A stretch of 64,000 bases of DNA from Aureimonas flava (lineage in GTDB: Bacteria > Pseudomonadota > Alphaproteobacteria > Rhizobiales > Rhizobiaceae), in NCBI RefSeq assembly GCF_003583935.1, contig NZ_QYRN01000012.1:1-64000 (forward strand). The letters are read 5' to 3'. The position numbers and the translations under genes are program-made. Below, one piece after another: positions 36,739-45,343 of the stretch (its first letter is position 1; every line of letters begins with the position of its first letter). The notes beneath the pieces are model-generated. The model saw only the letters and a program-made list of their open reading frames with translations, ran no database searches and had not been told where the DNA came from.

Positions 36739-37413
36739 TTGAGCCCTGTCGAGCCCGCTTCCCCCGCGCTGACGGTACGCCTCGCCGAGGCGCTGCGCGA
36801 CCGCGTGATCGCCGGCGAGCTCCTGCCGGGCCAGCGCCTGTCGGAGACCGCCCTGGCGGCGGACCTGTCGGTGTCGCGCAACACGCTGCGCGAGGCGTTC
36901 CGCCTCCTGACCAAGGACGGGCTCCTGCGCCACCAGCCCAACCGGGGCGTCTTCGTGACGGTGCCCGACCATGCGGCGGTGATCGACATCTACCGCGTCC
37001 GCCGGCTGGTGGAGTGCCGGGCGCTCGCCGAGGCGCAGCCGGGCCATCCCTCGATCGGGCGCATGCGCGCGGCGGTGGACCGGGCGACCGGAGCTCGCGA
37101 GGCGGGCGACTGGCAGGCGGTGGGCAGCGCCAACATGGCGTTCCACGCCGCGATCGTGGACCTGGCCGACAGCGCCCGGCTGGCCGCCTTCTACGCCCAG
37201 GTCGCGGCGGAGCTGCGCCTCGCCTTCGGGCTCCTGGACGCGCCGGAGGCGCTCCATGCCCCGTTCATCGACAGCAACCGGGCGATCGTGGAACGGCTGG
37301 AGGACGGCCGCGCGGGCGAGGCCGCCGCGCTGCTCGACGCCTATCTCCAGCGCGCCGAGCGGATCATCCTCGGCGCGCTGTCGCGCCGCGCGGACCCGGC
37401 CCCGCGCGGCTAG
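36739..37413 (+). CDS. GntR-family (FadR/FCD) regulator, probable regulator of the pxp operon
   Basis: 224 residues: GntR winged HTH (about 10-75; RVIAGELLPGQRLSETALAADLSVSRNTLREAFRLLTKDGLLRHQPNRGVFV) and an FCD ligand domain (about 90-215; AFHAAIVDLADSARL, with metal-binding His/Asp expected). The start is a TTG at 36739, the only start codon in frame close to the HTH; the ribosome site is weak. It occupies the place that KipR takes in Bacillus. Divergent orientation to the ycsG-pxp operon suggests control by 5-oxoproline or a related acid. Confidence 0.83.
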   Translation: MSPVEPASPALTVRLAEALRDRVIAGELLPGQRLSETALAADLSVSRNTLREAFRLLTKDGLLRHQPNRGVFVTVPDHAAVIDIYRVRRLVECRALAEAQPGHPSIGRMRAAVDRATGAREAGDWQAVGSANMAFHAAIVDLADSARLAAFYAQVAAELRLAFGLLDAPEALHAPFIDSNRAIVERLEDGRAGEAAALLDAYLQRAERIILGALSRRADPAPRG

Positions 37414-37534
37414 AGCGCGCACCGCCGGAACCCGCCTCCCCGGCCCGGCCTTCCCCGCAGGACCCGGTCCAGGCACGGCCCGCCGTGCCCGGATCCCCAT
37501 GCAAAGGCCATCGCATCAGCGGGGAACCACCGAC

Positions 37535-38545
37535 ATGAACGACCAAAGCCTCTCCCGCCGCACCGTGCTCGGCGGCGCGGTCCTCGGCGCCGCCGCCATG
37601 GCGGCCCCGGCCGGAGCCCAGACCGGGCAGCCGGCCGCCGGCGCCGGCGCCGGCGCCGGCGGTGCCCGCCTCGCCGACCCGCGCAGCCGCTACACGCGCG
37701 AGCCGTTTCCCGAGCAGAAGCAGCCCTGGCCCGGCCTCCAGCGGGAGATGACGCCCGTGCCCGACTGCGGCGAGACGAGCTATCGCGGCTCGGGCCGGCT
37801 CGCCGGCCGGCGAGCCCTGGTCACGGGCGGCGACAGCGGCATCGGCCGCGCGGCGGCGATCGCCTTCGCGCGCGAGGGCGCGGACGTCGCGATCAACTAC
37901 CATCCCGACGAGGAACCGGATGCGCAGGACGTCGTGCGGCTGATCCGCGAGACGGGGCGAAAGGCGGTCGCGCTTCCGGCCGACATCCGCACGCTGGACG
38001 CCTGCGAGGACGTGGTGCGCCGCGCGGTGGAGGCGCTCGGAGGGTTGGATCTCCTGGTCAACAACGCGGCCTACCAGCAGAGCCGGGCGGACATGCTCGA
38101 CATCTCGGACGAGCAGTTCGTGCGCACCTTCGAGACCAACGTCTACCACGTGTTCCGCTTCTCCAAGGCGGCGATCCCGAGCCTGCCGCCCGGCTCCGCG
38201 ATCATCAACACCGTGTCGGTGAACTCCTACGACCCCGGCGAGGAGCTGATCGACTACGCCGCCACCAAGGCCGCGATCCTGAACCTGACCAAGGGCATGG
38301 CCAAGCAGCTCGCCCGCAAGGGCATCCGCGTCAACGCGGTCTCCCCCGGACCGGTCTGGACCCCGCTGCAGGTGGCGGGCGGCCAGTTGCCCGGCACGAT
38401 GGGCGAGTTCGGCCAGGACACCCCGCTCGGGCGAGCCGGTCAGCCGGCCGAGCTCGCTCCGCTCTTCGTGGCGCTGGCCGAGGACGGCGCGAGCTTCTCG
38501 ACCGGCACGGCGGTGGGCGCCCATGGCGGCAAGGGCAACCCCTGA
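37535..38545 (+). CDS. SDR-family oxidoreductase with Tat signal (YhxC/GSP39-like)
   Basis: 336 residues. Tat-type N-terminus SRRTVLGGAVLGAAAMAAPAGAQ, then a Gly-Ala-rich linker and YTREPFPEQKQPWPGLQREM, the typical prefix of the general-stress-protein-39-like SDR clade. NADP loop TGGDSGIGRAAA, VNNAAYQ, and the YAATK catalytic Tyr-Lys pair (near residue 243). Substrate unknown. A twin-arginine signal on an SDR suggests export of the folded, cofactor-loaded enzyme. Upstream GGAAC-N17-CCTT (37427-37452) is a poor EcfG match. Convergent with a GntR gene. Confidence 0.85.
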   Translation: MNDQSLSRRTVLGGAVLGAAAMAAPAGAQTGQPAAGAGAGAGGARLADPRSRYTREPFPEQKQPWPGLQREMTPVPDCGETSYRGSGRLAGRRALVTGGDSGIGRAAAIAFAREGADVAINYHPDEEPDAQDVVRLIRETGRKAVALPADIRTLDACEDVVRRAVEALGGLDLLVNNAAYQQSRADMLDISDEQFVRTFETNVYHVFRFSKAAIPSLPPGSAIINTVSVNSYDPGEELIDYAATKAAILNLTKGMAKQLARKGIRVNAVSPGPVWTPLQVAGGQLPGTMGEFGQDTPLGRAGQPAELAPLFVALAEDGASFSTGTAVGAHGGKGNP

Positions 38546-38591
38546 CGACGCCCGGCGCGCGCCGGCCGGCGGGCGGGCGGTCGGGCGGGCG

Positions 38592-39311
38592 TCACGGCGC
38601 CCCCCGCAGCGCGCTGGCGAGGTCGGAGGCGGACGCGGAGCCGGACCGGAGGTCGAGATCGGCGAGGAGCGCTTCCACGTGGTCGCGCATCAGCCGCGCC
38701 GCGCCCGGCGCGTCGCCGGCGGCCAGCGCCCGCAGGAGCGCCAGGTGGGCGGCGTTGTCGCACAGGGTCGCCGGGCGGCGCCAGTAGAGGGCGATCACCA
38801 GCGAGGAGCGCGACAGGAGCCCGTCCACGATCGCCGTCATCACCCGCTGGCCCGAGAGGCGCGCGATGCGCCGGTGGAAATCGGCGGAATGGAACACCGC
38901 CTCGCGCGGGTTGTCGGCGTGGAAGGCGCCGTGCTCGGCCTCGATGGCGTCGCGCAGCATCGCCTCGTCGCCGGGGCGCATGCGGGCGGCGGCGAGGGCT
39001 GCCAGCGGCGGCTCCACCACGGCGCGCGCCTCGAAGATCTCGCGCGCCTCGTCCGGCGTCGGATGGGCGACGCGCGCGCCCTTGTTGCGCTGGAGGATCA
39101 CCACCCCGTCGCGCGCCAGCGCCTGGAGCGCCGCGCGCACCACGGTGCGGCTGATGCCGTAGATCTCGGCGATCTCCTCCTCGGCGAGCTTGGCGCCGGG
39201 GCCCAGCCGATGGCGCGCGATCGCGTTCAGCACGCCGTCGTAGATCGGCTGCCAGGACGCGGGCCGCCCCGTCTCGGTCTTGAGCCCGCCGGGCGATGGC
39301 TTACCGTGCAA
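38592..39311 (-). CDS. GntR-family (FCD) regulator next to the polyamine-type ABC operon
   Basis: 239 residues: N-terminal GntR HTH (about 25-85; AEEEIAEIYGISRTVVRAALQALARDGVVILQRNKGARVA) and FCD domain (about 95-225; FHSADFHRRIARLSG). Start: TTG at 39311 has GGAGA seven bases upstream; another TTG nine codons earlier (39338) lacks this. Divergent from the ABC-transporter/racemase operon, so probably its regulator; FCD regulators commonly sense carboxylic acids. Confidence 0.82.
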   Translation of the reverse strand: MHGKPSPGGLKTETGRPASWQPIYDGVLNAIARHRLGPGAKLAEEEIAEIYGISRTVVRAALQALARDGVVILQRNKGARVAHPTPDEAREIFEARAVVEPPLAALAAARMRPGDEAMLRDAIEAEHGAFHADNPREAVFHSADFHRRIARLSGQRVMTAIVDGLLSRSSLVIALYWRRPATLCDNAAHLALLRALAAGDAPGAARLMRDHVEALLADLDLRSGSASASDLASALRGAP

Positions 39312-39406
39312 TCGTCGTCTCCAAAGCGAACAGCCCAAGCGGCCGCCCCGTTGCTTCTTGCACGAACCGTGCCATGCGCAAGCATCCGCCGCACTCCGTC
39401 TTCGGA

Positions 39407-39421
39407 TACAAAGATTGTGTA
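39407..39421. promoter_or_regulatory. Candidate GntR operator upstream of the ABC operon
   Basis: TACAAAGATTGTGTA is an imperfect inverted repeat (TACA...TGTA) in the only AT-rich patch of the 275-bp divergent region 39312-39586. Placement fits an operator for the adjacent GntR regulator. Confidence 0.4.
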
Positions 39422-39586
39422 CGATTTAAGCAGCGCCGGTCGTGGACCGCCCGGTTCCTGGGCAGCGGCCGCCGCCGGGGCGCGCGGCGCCCGGGCCCGG
39501 CGCCCAGCCTGGGCTGCGGTCGGCCCCCGGCCGCCACATGGCACGCTTCCTGCTTTCTCCCCTTCGACCGGAGCGGAGAAGCGTGC

Positions 39587-40576
39587 ATGGCCCCTGGAGA
39601 CCTCGAACTCGTCAAGCTGACCAAGCGCTACGGCGCCACGGTGGCGGTGGACGCGATCGACCTGCGGGTGCCGGCCGGCACCTACTGCTGCTTCCTGGGT
39701 CCGTCCGGCTGCGGCAAGTCCTCGACCATGCGGATGATCGCGGGTCACGAGAGCGCCTCGGGCGGCGACATCATCCTCGGGCCCCACAACGTGACCGACC
39801 TCGCCCCGGCCCGGCGCGGCACGGCGATGATGTTCCAGTCCTACGCGCTGTTCCCCCATCTGTCGGTGCTCGACAACGTCGCCTTCTCGCTCAAGATGAA
39901 GGGCGCCTCGCGCGAGGAACGCCACCGCAAGGCGCGGGCCGTGATGGAGCTCGTCGACCTCGCCCGCTTCGAGACGCGCATGCCCGCCCAGCTTTCGGGC
40001 GGCCAGCAGCAGCGCGTCGCGCTCGCCCGCGCCCTGGTGACCGATCCCGGCATCCTGCTCCTGGACGAGCCCCTCTCGGCGCTCGACCCGTTTCTGCGCC
40101 TGCGCGTGCGCACCGAGCTGAAGCGCCTCCAGCGCGAACTCGGCATCTCGTTCCTCCACGTCACCCACGGCCAGGACGAGGCCATGGCGCTCGCCGATCT
40201 CGTGGTGATCATGAAGGACGGCCGGATCGAGCAGGCCGGGTCGCCGCAGGACGTGTTCCACCGCCCGGCCACCGCCTTCGTCGCCCGCTTCATGGGCGGC
40301 CACAACGTCCTGACCCTCGACGGGCGGCCGGTCTCGGTCCGCGCCGACCGGGTGCGCATCGGGCGGGGCGAGGAGGACGCCCGCTCGCTGAGCGGCGAGG
40401 TGCGCGGCGTCGAGTACGGCGGCGCCACCGTCACCGTGGTGGTGCACGCGGGCGAGGCCGGCGAGATCACCGCCGTGATTCCCGAAGAGCAGTTCAACGC
40501 GGCGCCCGCCGAGCTCGGGCAGACCCGCGCCGTCCACTGGTCGCGCGGCGACGAGTTCGCCCTGCGCGCCGCCTGA
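39587..40576 (+). CDS. ABC transporter ATP-binding protein, PotA-like
   Basis: 329 residues: Walker A GPSGCGKSS, Q-loop MMFQSYALFPHLSVLDNV, signature LSGGQQQRVALARAL, Walker B ILLLDEPLSALD, H-loop HVTHGQDEAMALAD, then a C-terminal TOBE domain (about 255-325). This is the spermidine/putrescine/iron (CUT1-like) import class, cytosolic. GGAGA precedes the ATG. First gene of a five-gene operon with a binding protein, two permeases and a racemase. Confidence 0.92.
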   Translation: MAPGDLELVKLTKRYGATVAVDAIDLRVPAGTYCCFLGPSGCGKSSTMRMIAGHESASGGDIILGPHNVTDLAPARRGTAMMFQSYALFPHLSVLDNVAFSLKMKGASREERHRKARAVMELVDLARFETRMPAQLSGGQQQRVALARALVTDPGILLLDEPLSALDPFLRLRVRTELKRLQRELGISFLHVTHGQDEAMALADLVVIMKDGRIEQAGSPQDVFHRPATAFVARFMGGHNVLTLDGRPVSVRADRVRIGRGEEDARSLSGEVRGVEYGGATVTVVVHAGEAGEITAVIPEEQFNAAPAELGQTRAVHWSRGDEFALRAA

Positions 40577-40614
40577 CCGATCCCCGCCCGCCCCTTCACC
40601 CCAGGAGACGATCC

Positions 40615-41910
40615 ATGAGCGACACGACCAAGACCTCCGGCGTCGACCGCCGCGCCTTCCTCAAGTCGGGCGCCGCGCTGGCTGCCGGCGCCGCGGTGAC
40701 CGCCAAGGTCACCGGCTTCCCCTTCGTGTCGGGCGCGCGCGCCCAGGAAGCCAAGACGCTGCGCTACCTCGGCACGGCGGTGAACCAGTCCAAGGAGATC
40801 GCCGACAAGGTGAAGGCCGATCTCGGCATCACCATCGAATACGTGCCCGTCACCACCGACGAGGTGACCAAGCGCATCATCACCCAGCCGGGCACGTTCG
40901 ACATCGTCGACACGGAGTACTTCTCGCTCAAGAAGTTCGTGCCGACCGGCAACCTGATGGGCATGGACGCCAAGCGCATCAAGGAATTCGACAACATCAC
41001 CACCGTCTTCACCAAGGGCGAGATCGACGGCAAGAAGATCGGCGACCAGGGCACGGCGCCCTGGAAGGTCCTCTATCTCGCCGGCAACAAGTCCAAGGAG
41101 TTCTCCGCGACGCCGACCGAGTGGATCTCGCTGATCCCCACCACCTACAACGCCGACACGCTGGGCATCCGCCCCGACCTCATCAAGCGCCCGATCGAGA
41201 GCTGGGCCGAGCTCCTGAACCCCGAGTTCAAGGGCCGCGCCTCGATCCTCAACATCCCCTCGATCGGCATCATGGACGCCGCCATGGCGATCGAGGCGTC
41301 GGGCAAGTACCAGTATCCCGACAAGGGCAACATGACGCGCGACGAAATCGACCTGACGATCGACGCGCTGATCGAGGCCAAGCAGGCCGGGCAGTTCCGC
41401 GCCCTGTGGTCGGACTTCAACGAGAGCGTCAACCTGATGGCCTCGGGCGAGACGGTGATCCAGTCCATGTGGTCGCCCGCGGTGACCGCCGTGCGCGCCA
41501 AGGGCATCGACTGCGTGTTCCAGCCGCTCCGGGAAGGCTACCGCGCCTGGGCCTCCGGCTTCGCCCTCCCCGCCACGCTGGACGGGCCCAAGCTCGACGC
41601 CGCCTACGAGTTCGTCAACTGGTTCCTGTCCGGCTGGGCCGGCGCCTTCCTGAACCGCCAGGGCTACTACGCCGCCGTGCTGCCCACCGCGCAGGCCTCC
41701 ATGGAACCCTACGAATGGGCCTATTGGATGGAGGGCAAGCCGGCGGAGAAGGACATCCTCTCGCCCCAGGGCCAGGTGATCGCCAAGGCCGGCGCGGTGC
41801 GCGACGGCGGCTCCTTCGCCGAGCGCATGGGCGCCGTCGCCTGCTGGAACGCCGTCATGGACGAGGACGCCTACATGGTCCGCAAGTGGAACGAGTTCGT
41901 CGCGGCTTGA
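40615..41910 (+). CDS. ABC transporter substrate-binding protein, PotD-like, Tat-exported
   Basis: 431 residues. Twin-arginine signal DRRAFLKSGAALAAGAAVT followed by cleavage near ARAQ (residue 43). The mature protein has the PotD/extracellular family 1 fold: RYLGTAVNQSKEIADKVK, SWAELLNPEFKGRASILN, VNLMASGETVIQSMWSPAV, YEFVNWFLSGWAGAFLNRQGYY. It is larger than PotD (about 350) and the usual spermidine-contact residues cannot be confirmed, so the ligand is open; the racemase in the same operon points to a hydantoin, amino acid or derivative. GGAGACG precedes the ATG. Confidence 0.9.
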   Translation: MSDTTKTSGVDRRAFLKSGAALAAGAAVTAKVTGFPFVSGARAQEAKTLRYLGTAVNQSKEIADKVKADLGITIEYVPVTTDEVTKRIITQPGTFDIVDTEYFSLKKFVPTGNLMGMDAKRIKEFDNITTVFTKGEIDGKKIGDQGTAPWKVLYLAGNKSKEFSATPTEWISLIPTTYNADTLGIRPDLIKRPIESWAELLNPEFKGRASILNIPSIGIMDAAMAIEASGKYQYPDKGNMTRDEIDLTIDALIEAKQAGQFRALWSDFNESVNLMASGETVIQSMWSPAVTAVRAKGIDCVFQPLREGYRAWASGFALPATLDGPKLDAAYEFVNWFLSGWAGAFLNRQGYYAAVLPTAQASMEPYEWAYWMEGKPAEKDILSPQGQVIAKAGAVRDGGSFAERMGAVACWNAVMDEDAYMVRKWNEFVAA

Positions 41911-41925
41911 GGGCCGGCGGTCGTC

Positions 41926-42102
41926 GCAGGGGCGCTGCCCCTGCACACCGCCAGGGGAATTGAATTCCCCTGGACCCCTCGCCTGTTGAGGCATGTCCGC
42001 GATCGGGGAGGGCCGCTGGCCCTCGCCGATCGCGGAAAGGTCCCGAGAGAAAAGAAGGGTTCGGGAATTCCTTCCCGAGCGGGGACCGGGGCGGCAGCCC
42101 CG
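41926..42102. repeat. Array of five hairpins between binding-protein and permease genes
   Basis: The 233-bp gap holds five consecutive palindromes: 41926-41944 (7-bp stem), 41951-41973 (11-bp arms of CCAGGGGAATT, 1-base centre), 41996-42036 (18-bp stem with one G-G mismatch and a 3-base loop), 42060-42079 (8-bp stem), 42087-42102 (6-bp stem, GGCA loop). They are mutually different in sequence, resembling a mosaic REP/BIME-type element. A likely role is to stabilise the upstream RNA so the binding protein exceeds the permeases. Confidence 0.75.
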
Positions 42103-42143
42103 CCATCCTCCCACGCCACGACGTTCCCACCGACGGAGGCCGC

Positions 42144-43028
42144 ATGGCTGCGACCGATCGCACCGGGCTCGCGCCCTATCTCCAGGCGTCGCCGCTGGCG
42201 CTGGTGTTCCTTCTGTTCCTGGTGGTGCCGCTCGCCTTCATCGTGATGGTGAGCTTCTGGACCTACGACAACTACCAGATCCAGCCGGCCTTCACGCTGC
42301 AGAACTACGCCGACGTCTTCGACCGCTGCATCACCCGCCTGCCGGCGCTGTGCACGACGTTCCGGACCTACCTGTCGACGCTCGGCTTCGCGCTGAGGGT
42401 CTGGCTCATCACCTTCGCGATCGGCTTCACCATCGCCTATTTCCTCGCCTTCGAGGTCCGCTCCAAGGCGATGCAGTCGGTCCTGTTCCTGATCTGCACG
42501 ATCCCGTTCTGGACCTCCAACGTGATCCGCATGATCTCCTGGATCCCGCTCCTCGGCCGCGAGGGCCTGGTGAACCGGACCCTGCTCGGCATCGGCGCGA
42601 TCGACCAGCCGATCGACTGGCTGCTCTATTCCTCCTTCTCGGTGACGCTCACCTTCGTGCACCTTTTCACCTTCTTCATGGTGGTGCCGATCTACAATTC
42701 CATGCTGCGCATCGACCGCTCGCTGATCGAGGCGGCGCGCGACGCCGGGGCGTCCGGCTGGCAGACGCTGTGGAACGTGATCCTGCCCCTGTCCAAGACC
42801 GGCATCGCGATCGGCTCGATCTTCGTGCTGACCATCGTGATGGGCGACTTCGTGACCGTCGGCCTGATGGGCGGCCAGCAGATCGCCTCGGTCGGCAAGA
42901 CGATCCAGACCGAGATCAGCTACCTGCAGTTCCCGATCGCCGCCGCCAACGCGGTGGTGCTGCTCGCCACCGTCCTCCTGATCGTCTTCGCGCTCCTGCG
43001 CGTGGTCGACATCCGCAAGGAGCTCTGA
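42144..43028 (+). CDS. ABC transporter permease, PotB-like
   Basis: 294 residues, six transmembrane helices, with the EAA loop SLIEAARDAGASGWQTLWNVILPLSKTGI (near 195-220) that docks to the ATPase. The N-terminus (LALVFLLFLVVPLAFIVMVSFW) is typical of PotB/HisM-like permeases. ATG at 42144 with ACGGAGGCCGC upstream, so it is well translated despite the five hairpins that separate it from the binding-protein gene. Followed by its partner permease 4 bp later. Confidence 0.92.
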   Translation: MAATDRTGLAPYLQASPLALVFLLFLVVPLAFIVMVSFWTYDNYQIQPAFTLQNYADVFDRCITRLPALCTTFRTYLSTLGFALRVWLITFAIGFTIAYFLAFEVRSKAMQSVLFLICTIPFWTSNVIRMISWIPLLGREGLVNRTLLGIGAIDQPIDWLLYSSFSVTLTFVHLFTFFMVVPIYNSMLRIDRSLIEAARDAGASGWQTLWNVILPLSKTGIAIGSIFVLTIVMGDFVTVGLMGGQQIASVGKTIQTEISYLQFPIAAANAVVLLATVLLIVFALLRVVDIRKEL

Positions 43029-43032
43029 TCCG

Positions 43033-43917
43033 ATGGGCGAGCGCCGCTCCCGCGCCTTCTGGCCGCTGGCCGTCTTCTTCTCGCTGTTCGTGCTGTTCCT
43101 GTACGGGCCGACCCTGACGGTGCTGATCCTGTCGTTCCAGGGCCCGGAGGGCGGGCTCACCTTTCCCATGCGGGGCGTCTCGACCCATTGGTTCGGCGTG
43201 CTCTGGGACGGGCTCGGCGTCGTGGACGTCTGGGCCGCCTTCGGCCGCTCGTTCCGGCTGGGTCTCGTGGTGACGGCGCTGACCGTGGTGATCTCCGTGC
43301 TGGCGGGCCTCGCCTTCCGACGGCGGTTCCGCGGCTCGACGCTCCTGTTCTACACCGCGATCGCCAGCCTGATCCTGCCCTCCATCGCGGTCTCGCTCGG
43401 CATCGCGCTGGAGTTCCGCATCCTCGACGACCTGGTGAAGGCCTACGGGCTCGGCGGCGCGGGCTATCAGTCGGCGATGGGCCTGTTCACCTCGGCGCTC
43501 GGCGCGCACCTCACCTGGACCCTGCCCTTCGGGCTCCTGGTGATGTTCGCCGTGTTCAACCGCTTCGATCCCGCCTACGAGGAGGCCGCCCGGGATCTCG
43601 GCGCCACGCCCTGGCAGACCTTCGCCCACGTCGTGCTGCCGATCATCGCGCCCTACCTGATCGGCGTCGCGCTGTTCGGCTTCACCCTGTCCTGGGACGA
43701 GATCGCCCGCACCTCGCAGGCGATCGGCGGGCCCAACACGCTGCCGCTGGAGCTGCAGGGCCTCACCACCACGGTCACCAACCCCGCGATCTACGCGCTC
43801 GGCACGCTCACCACGGCGGTGTCCTTCCTGGTGATCGGGCTGACGCTGGGCACCGGGCTCCTCCTGCGCGCCCGGCGCATGCGTGGCGCCTCCGACGCCG
43901 GCAAGGGCACCCTGTGA
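43033..43917 (+). CDS. ABC transporter permease, PotC-like
   Basis: 294 residues with six helices and EAA loop PAYEEAARDLGATPWQTFAHVVLPIIAPYLIG (near 180-210). Pairs with the PotB-like protein to form the inner-membrane channel. Its helix FTLSWDEIARTSQ is usual for the PotC/AfuB class. The stop overlaps the GTG start of the racemase gene (GTGA), so the racemase belongs to the transport operon. Confidence 0.92.
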   Translation: MGERRSRAFWPLAVFFSLFVLFLYGPTLTVLILSFQGPEGGLTFPMRGVSTHWFGVLWDGLGVVDVWAAFGRSFRLGLVVTALTVVISVLAGLAFRRRFRGSTLLFYTAIASLILPSIAVSLGIALEFRILDDLVKAYGLGGAGYQSAMGLFTSALGAHLTWTLPFGLLVMFAVFNRFDPAYEEAARDLGATPWQTFAHVVLPIIAPYLIGVALFGFTLSWDEIARTSQAIGGPNTLPLELQGLTTTVTNPAIYALGTLTTAVSFLVIGLTLGTGLLLRARRMRGASDAGKGTL

Positions 43918-44573
43918 CCGGCCCGATGCGCATCCTGTTCCTCAATCCCAACGCCACCGCCTCGATGACGGAGAAGGTCGCGGCGGCCGCGCGCGCGGCG
44001 GCCGGGCCGCGAACCGTGATTCTTTCGGCCACCAACCACGCCGGCCCGCCCTCGATCCAGGGGCCGGCGGACGGCGAGGCGGCTGAGCCCGGCCTGCTGG
44101 CGCTGGTCCGCGAGCGCGAGGCGGAGGCCGACGCCTTCGTGATCGCCTGTTTCGACGACACCGGGCTGGCGCGGGCGCGCGCCCTCACCGCCAAGCCGGT
44201 GATCGGCATCGGCGAGGCGGCGATGCGGGCGGCGGCGGCCGGGGACCGCCCCTTCAGCGTGGTCACCACGCTGTCGGTCTCCGTGCCGGTGATCGAGGGC
44301 AATGTCCGGGCCTACGCGCTGGAGCCGCTGTGCCGCCAAGTGCGCGCCTCCGAGGTGCCGGTGCTCGCCCTGGAGGAACCGGGAAGCGCGGCGCAGGAGC
44401 GCGTGGCGGCGGAGATCGCGGCGGCACTCGCCGAAGACCGGCCGGGCGCCGTGGTGCTCGGCTGCGCCGGCATGGCCGATCTAGCGGACGCGTTCTCCCG
44501 GCGCTTCGGCCTGCCCGTCCTCGACGGAGTGGTCTGCGCGGTGCGCGAGGCCGAGGCGCGGCACCGGGCCTGA
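43914..44573 (+). CDS. Hydantoin / Asp-Glu racemase family protein
   Basis: 219 residues. LNPNATASMTEKVAAAA at the N-terminus, first catalytic cysteine in VIACFDDTGLARAR (near residue 80), second in VVLGCAGMADL (near 183): the two-cysteine acid-base pair of hydantoin and Asp/Glu racemases. The sequence is closer to hydantoin racemase (NPN, CFDDTGL, GCAGMADL). GTG at 43914 is coupled to the permease stop; ATG at 43926 is an alternative. Its presence in an importer operon suggests that the imported compound is a racemic hydantoin or D/L amino-acid derivative (inference). No hydantoinase is in the cluster. Confidence 0.88.
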   Translation: MTGPMRILFLNPNATASMTEKVAAAARAAAGPRTVILSATNHAGPPSIQGPADGEAAEPGLLALVREREAEADAFVIACFDDTGLARARALTAKPVIGIGEAAMRAAAAGDRPFSVVTTLSVSVPVIEGNVRAYALEPLCRQVRASEVPVLALEEPGSAAQERVAAEIAAALAEDRPGAVVLGCAGMADLADAFSRRFGLPVLDGVVCAVREAEARHRA

Positions 44574-44580
44574 CGGCCGG

Positions 44581-45342
44581 TCACCTCGATGCGGGGCCCG
44601 GAGCGGGGTGACCGCCGGCCGTCGGCTTGCCGGACGCGGTCTCGCAGCGAAATCGCTCCCAGCCTTGCGCGCGCAGTTCGCAGGCCGGACAGGCGCCGCA
44701 GCCGTAGCCCCACGCGTGCCGGTGCGTGCGGTCGCCCTGGTAGCAGGTGTGCGTCTCCTCGCACACGAGATCGAGAAGGGACCCGCCGCCGAGGCGCTCG
44801 GCCAGCGCGAAGGTCTCAGCTTTGTCGATCCACATCAGCGGCGTGTGGACCACCAGACGCGCCTCGAGGCCCAGGTTGAGCGCGATCTGCATCGCCTTCA
44901 TCGTGTCGTCGCGGCAGTCCGGATAGCCGGAATAGTCGGTCTCGCAGACGCCCGTGACGAGGTGACGGGCGCCGCGCCGATAGGCGATCGCCGCTGCGAA
45001 GGTGAGGAACAGGAGGTTGCGGCCCGGCACGAACGTGTTCGGCAGCCCGTTCGCCTGCATGGCGATGGCCATCTCCCCCGTGAGCGCGGTCTGCGAGATC
45101 TGCGCCAGGAGCCCCATGTCGAGGAGATGGTCCTGCCCGATCCGGTCCCCCCACTGCGGGAAGTCGCGCCGGATGCGGTCGAGGATGCGCGGGCGCACGT
45201 CGAGCTCGACGCGGTGGCGTTGGCCGTAGTCGAAGCCCACCGTCTCGACGCGGGCGAAGCGGTCGAGCGCCCAGGCGAGGCAGGTGGTGGAATCCTGCCC
45301 GCCCGAGAAGAGGACGAGGGCCGTATCCTGCCGCTCCCCCAT
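44581..45342 (-). CDS. queC: 7-cyano-7-deazaguanine synthase
   Basis: 253 residues. PP-loop [18 protein letters not shown] at residues about 9-26 binds [25 protein letters not shown] and [14 protein letters not shown] are family segments; the C-terminus has four zinc cysteines in [22 protein letters not shown]. It turns 7-carboxy-7-deazaguanine into preQ0 for queuosine. Last of queE-queD-queC; one base separates its start region from the queD stop. Convergent with the racemase gene. Confidence 0.96.
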   Translation of the reverse strand: MGERQDTALVLFSGGQDSTTCLAWALDRFARVETVGFDYGQRHRVELDVRPRILDRIRRDFPQWGDRIGQDHLLDMGLLAQISQTALTGEMAIAMQANGLPNTFVPGRNLLFLTFAAAIAYRRGARHLVTGVCETDYSGYPDCRDDTMKAMQIALNLGLEARLVVHTPLMWIDKAETFALAERLGGGSLLDLVCEETHTCYQGDRTHRHAWGYGCGACPACELRAQGWERFRCETASGKPTAGGHPAPGPASR

Positions 45343-45343
45343 C

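Noticed and set aside
37427-37452. EcfG promoter for the SDR gene
   Set aside because: The -10 reads CCTT in place of CGTT; too weak to list as a feature by itself.
41926-42102. CRISPR-like array
   Set aside because: The palindromes differ from one another and spacing is irregular, with no direct repeats or cas genes.
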